NCBI GenBank assembly: GCA_031373785.1
Contig: JANMNE010000052.1
Coordinates: 1 to 8,049 of the forward strand
From: JAENVT01 sp031373785
GTDB lineage: Bacteria > Actinomycetota > Acidimicrobiia > Acidimicrobiales > Ilumatobacteraceae
Reading direction: 5' to 3'
DNA length: 8,049 nt
A model generated the notes under the pieces. That model saw nothing but the letters and a program-made list of their open reading frames with translations. It searched no databases and was not told the DNA's origin. Positions 5,337 to 8,049 of this stretch are shown here, in pieces (position 1 is the stretch's first letter; every line of letters begins with the position of its first letter). The translations under genes and the position numbers were made by a program.

Positions 5337-6962
5337 ATGCAGGAACACCACGGCGCTGAGCCGAACCCCGATCTCGTCGCCGCGGCCGACGTCATCGAGA
5401 TCGCCGGCAACGTCGTCGGCAAGGCGATCCGTCACCTGGCCGGCACCGGTGGACCGGACGTTCACCAGGTGCTGGCGTACGACATCGCCCACTCCTCTGC
5501 GCAGATCGCTGCGGCGCGGGCGATGCTCGACTATGGCGCCAAGGGCGATGTCGAAGCACGCCTGACGTGTGCATTCACCGCTGACATGATCCACGACCTG
5601 ATCTCCCGTCTGTGCGGGCGCGAGTCGATGTGGGGCTTGGAGACCGCACCGCTGCGCGAGACGCACAGCTTCCTCGACACGTTCCGCGCCACGGAGTTCA
5701 TCGCATCGCTGGCCGACCAGGCTGGTCCGCGGCACCTCGACGGCGAGCTGGAGATGGTGCAAGACACGTTCCGGTCGTTCGCCGACAACGAGATCTCACC
5801 GCGTGCTGAACATGTGCACCGCAACAACGACGACGTGCCCGAGGACCTGATCGCCGGTCTCGCCGAGATGGGCGTGTTCGGGCTCAGCGTGCCCGCCGAG
5901 TACGGGGGCTACAGCGAGGGCGGCGACGGCGAGTACATCGCGATGGTGATCGCCACCGAGGAGCTCAGTCGCGGCTCACTCGGAATCGGTGGGTCGCTGA
6001 TCACCCGCCCGGAGATCCTCACCAGAGCACTCGTCAAGGGTGGCACCGAGGCGCAGAAGCACTACTGGCTGCCCAAGTTGGCCTCCGCCGAGGTGATGGC
6101 GGCCGTCGCGGTCACGGAGCCCGACTTCGGTTCCGACGTGGCCGGCATCAAGGTCACCGCCTCCCCCGCCGACGGCGCAGACGGTGCGGCCGGCTACGTG
6201 ATCAACGGCGTCAAGACGTGGTGCACCTTCGGAGCACGAGCCGACGTGTTGATGCTGCTGGCCCGCACCGATCCCGATCGGGGCAAGACGCATCGCGGGC
6301 TCAGCTTGTTCATCGTGCCGAAGCCCCGCGGCGACGGTCACGGGTTCGAGTTCACGCAACCGCCGATTGCCTCGGGCACGATCGGGAAGATGGAGGGCCG
6401 CCCCATCGACACCATCGGATATCGGGGGATGCACAGCTACGAGATCGCTCTCGACAACTGGTGGGTGCCGGCGGAGAACCTGATCGGCGAGGAGGCCGGC
6501 CTCGGCAAAGGGTTCTACTACCAGATGGAAGGCTTCGAGAACGGAAGGCTGCAGACCGCGGCCCGCGCGATCGGAGTCATGCAGGCCGCGTACGAGGCCG
6601 CCTCGGAGTACGCCCGCAACCGCACCGTGTTCGGCGCGCCGATCGGCGACTACGAACTGACCAAGGTCAAACTCGGCCGCATGGCCGTGCTGATCCAGGC
6701 GGCGCGCCAGTTCAGCTATCACGTTGCGACGCTGATGGCAAAGGGTGAGGGCTCGATCGAGGCCAGCATGGTCAAGGCGTACGTGTGCAAAGCGGCCGAG
6801 TGGGTCACCCGCGAAGCGATGCAGATCCACGGCGGGTACGGATACGCCGAGGAGTACTCGGTGAGTCGTTTGTTCCTCGATGCTCGGGTGTTGAGCATCT
6901 TCGAGGGCGCCGACGAGACCCTGTGCCTCAAAGTCATCGCGCGGAGATTGTGCGAGTCTTGA
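5337..6962 (+). CDS. Acyl-CoA dehydrogenase with N-terminal extension, probable (2S)-methylsuccinyl-CoA dehydrogenase
   Basis: The 541-residue flavoprotein has an N-terminal helical extension of about 135 residues before a complete acyl-CoA dehydrogenase core. Core landmarks are 'VPAEYGG' (185-191), the flavin-side 'AVTEPDFGSDVA' (258-269), 'TWCTFGARAD' (294-303), 'GYRGMHSYE' (361-369), 'FENGRLQTAARAIGV' (400-414), 'QIHGGYGYAEEY' (496-507) and 'SIFEGADE' (520-527). E523 is at the position of the catalytic base of medium-chain enzymes. Ordinary family members have about 380-400 residues. The size, the extension and the 'GYRGM' and 'QTAARAIGV' motifs resemble methylsuccinyl-CoA dehydrogenase (Mcd) of the ethylmalonyl-CoA pathway, which oxidises (2S)-methylsuccinyl-CoA to mesaconyl-CoA and passes electrons to ETF. 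No other gene of that pathway lies in the window, so the substrate is inference; the family call is firm. The ATG follows a weak GGA. The stop codon lies inside a TTGACA sequence. Confidence 0.9.
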   Translation: MQEHHGAEPNPDLVAAADVIEIAGNVVGKAIRHLAGTGGPDVHQVLAYDIAHSSAQIAAARAMLDYGAKGDVEARLTCAFTADMIHDLISRLCGRESMWGLETAPLRETHSFLDTFRATEFIASLADQAGPRHLDGELEMVQDTFRSFADNEISPRAEHVHRNNDDVPEDLIAGLAEMGVFGLSVPAEYGGYSEGGDGEYIAMVIATEELSRGSLGIGGSLITRPEILTRALVKGGTEAQKHYWLPKLASAEVMAAVAVTEPDFGSDVAGIKVTASPADGADGAAGYVINGVKTWCTFGARADVLMLLARTDPDRGKTHRGLSLFIVPKPRGDGHGFEFTQPPIASGTIGKMEGRPIDTIGYRGMHSYEIALDNWWVPAENLIGEEAGLGKGFYYQMEGFENGRLQTAARAIGVMQAAYEAASEYARNRTVFGAPIGDYELTKVKLGRMAVLIQAARQFSYHVATLMAKGEGSIEASMVKAYVCKAAEWVTREAMQIHGGYGYAEEYSVSRLFLDARVLSIFEGADETLCLKVIARRLCES

Positions 6963-6964
6963 CA
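6959..6964 (+). promoter_or_regulatory. Consensus -35-like hexamer before the histidine kinase gene
   Basis: TTGACA matches the -35 consensus exactly and overlaps the TGA stop of the dehydrogenase gene. No good -10 box lies 16-19 bases downstream. The nearest TAnnnT hexamers are TACCGT (6987-6992) and TAGACT (6995-7000), giving spacers of 22 and 30 bases. It may be an activator-dependent promoter or simply chance. Confidence 0.25.
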
Positions 6965-7000
6965 CAGCGTACGTCCTTGGTCCTCATACCGTCGTAGACT

Positions 7001-7020
7001 GTCGAGCAATGACGCTCGAC
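7001..7020 (+). promoter_or_regulatory. Hairpin enclosing the start codon of the histidine kinase gene
   Basis: GTCGAGC (7001-7007) and GCTCGAC (7014-7020) are perfect 7-base inverted repeats. The 6-base loop AATGAC contains the ATG at 7009. The left arm includes the only purine-rich (GAG) candidate ribosome-binding bases, so folding could limit translation initiation. The same sequence could instead be a dyad operator in DNA. Confidence 0.35.
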
Positions 7021-8049
7021 CACAGGGACGGTTCGGCGGGGCTCAGAAGCTTGCGCGGAGCAGTGGGTGCAACGATCGTCTTCACCGCGCTCACGCTGAT
7101 CGGTCTCGGCATCGGTTGGGCCTGGTTGTTCCAACGCACTTCGCAGAGCTCGGCCGTCGAGGACGCCGGTCGGTACGGAGCACTCAGTGGCCGCGCTGCG
7201 CTGGCTCCATTCATCACCGACGATCTCCTCACGGGCAGCAAAGAGGCCATTGAGCAGGTCAGCAGGGCCGGGAAGGCGCTGATCCGCGAGGGCGGTGCCT
7301 CACACGTCAAGGTGTGGTCGGTGGCCGGCAAGGTGCTGTGGGCGGACGAGAGCCAGTTGATCGGACAGACGTTCGCCTTCGAGGAGGACGAGAAGCAACT
7401 GCTCGACGGCGAAGGCGTGTTGGCGAACCTCAGCAAGCTCAACAAGGACGAGAACAAGTTCGAGATCGCCGCCGGCGAGACCAGCCTCTTGCAGGTCTAC
7501 TTCGGCTGGAAGACCGCCACGGGCACCCCACTGGTCGTGGAGACCTACTACCCCACCAGCCTGGTCGACGACCGCGCTACCGCCCAACGTCGTAGTTTCC
7601 TTCCGCTGTTGCTCGTAGGCCTCGGCCTCTTGACGGTGGCGCAGGTCCCCCTGGCCCGAGCCCTCGTCCATCGCCTGCGCAAATTGCAGGCCGAACGCGA
7701 AAACCTTCTCGAACGCGTGATCAGTTCCAGCGACATCGAGCGCAGGCGAATCGCGGCCGAGGTGCACGACGGCGCCGAGCAAGAGCTGATCGGCATCACG
7801 TACAGCCTCTCGGCCGCCGCGGATGAATCCGCCGCGCCGATGAACGAGCGCCTCGGCGGGTTGGCGGTGGCCACCCGGCACACCGTGCGCAGCCTGCGCT
7901 CGTTGCTGAACAGCATCTACCCCGTCGAGGTACCCGAAGATGGGTGGGGGCCGGGGCTTGATCCGATCATCAGCGCATTGCGGCAACGCGGCGTCACCGT
8001 CAACGTCAAGGTTCCTGAAGTGCGGCTGTCGCCCGCCAACGAGTTGCTG
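7009..8049 (+). CDS. Sensor histidine kinase, NarL/HisKA_3 type (partial, 3' end missing)
   Basis: The frame runs open for 347 codons to the window edge. Residues 20-41 form a first membrane helix (ATIVFTALTLIGLGIGWAWL). Residues 42-196 are a predicted extracytoplasmic sensor region of about 155 residues, ending in 'VVETYYP', with no family I recognise. Residues 197-216 form a second membrane helix, and a charged, probably coiled-coil linker (220-240) follows. The dimerisation/phosphoacceptor block is 'SDIERRRIAAEVHDGAEQEL' (241-260), with H253 as the phosphorylated residue. This matches the HisKA_3 pattern E-R-x-R-I-A-x-x-x-H-D-x-x-x-Q-x-L, with Glu in place of the usual Leu just before Val-His. 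The ATP-binding domain lies beyond the window. Kinases of this class normally phosphorylate a LuxR/NarL-type response regulator, often encoded next door, which may follow to the right. The gene starts 46 bases after the dehydrogenase stop. Confidence 0.88.
   Translation, partial: MTLDHRDGSAGLRSLRGAVGATIVFTALTLIGLGIGWAWLFQRTSQSSAVEDAGRYGALSGRAALAPFITDDLLTGSKEAIEQVSRAGKALIREGGASHVKVWSVAGKVLWADESQLIGQTFAFEEDEKQLLDGEGVLANLSKLNKDENKFEIAAGETSLLQVYFGWKTATGTPLVVETYYPTSLVDDRATAQRRSFLPLLLVGLGLLTVAQVPLARALVHRLRKLQAERENLLERVISSSDIERRRIAAEVHDGAEQELIGITYSLSAAADESAAPMNERLGGLAVATRHTVRSLRSLLNSIYPVEVPEDGWGPGLDPIISALRQRGVTVNVKVPEVRLSPANELL

Noticed and set aside
5976..6965. Minus-strand 329-codon open frame
   Set aside because: It is antisense to the acyl-CoA dehydrogenase core. 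It is long only because the high GC content suppresses stop codons; no domain is visible.
7300..7986. Minus-strand 228-codon open frame at the right end
   Set aside because: The plus strand here encodes a sensor histidine kinase with two membrane helices and a HisKA_3 motif. The minus frame is its shadow.
1..8049. A dedicated multigene defence, biosynthetic or mobile system
   Set aside because: The genes alternate strands, belong to unrelated families and show no shared operon, terminal repeats, integrase or transposase. Nothing in the sequence ties them into one system.

Overview
The window looks like chromosomal DNA from a high-GC actinobacterium, most plausibly of the Acidimicrobiia (Ilumatobacter-like). 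The basis is the strongly GC-biased third codon positions, the acyl-CoA dehydrogenase type, and above all a secreted protein with the 'CRLLDTR ... VIVDVVGVY' module that I associate with that group. The taxonomic call is inference. I see no insertion sequence, integrase, CRISPR array, tRNA or rRNA.

Layout, left to right: (1) the 5' end of a minus-strand gene leaving the window at base 1 (1-131), probably a membrane protein; (2) a plus-strand lipoprotein (245-904); (3) a convergent minus-strand serine hydrolase of the beta-lactamase/class C fold (911-1876); (4) a plus-strand 606-residue exported protein (1949-3769) made of a signal peptide, a beta-rich actinobacterial module, a collagen-like Gly-X-Y stalk and seven C-x4-C repeats that probably form a beta-propeller; (5) a plus-strand AadA-like nucleotidyltransferase (3884-4666), preceded by a very long near-perfect hairpin (3796-3845); (6) a minus-strand LOG-family phosphoribohydrolase (4626-5285) whose 3' end overlaps that of gene 5; (7) a plus-strand acyl-CoA dehydrogenase with a long N-terminal extension, resembling (2S)-methylsuccinyl-CoA dehydrogenase (5337-6962); (8) a plus-strand NarL-type sensor histidine kinase cut by the right edge (7009-8049).

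Strand switches are frequent: three divergent junctions (near 132-244, 1877-1948 and 5286-5336) and two convergent ones (904/911 and 4626-4666). Most genes are therefore probably separate transcription units. Genes 4 and 5, and genes 7 and 8, share a strand, but a hairpin or a promoter-like element sits between the members of each pair. I see no evidence that the eight genes form one dedicated system. The most distinctive object is the modular surface protein at 1949-3769. No gene-free stretch exceeds about 115 bases.
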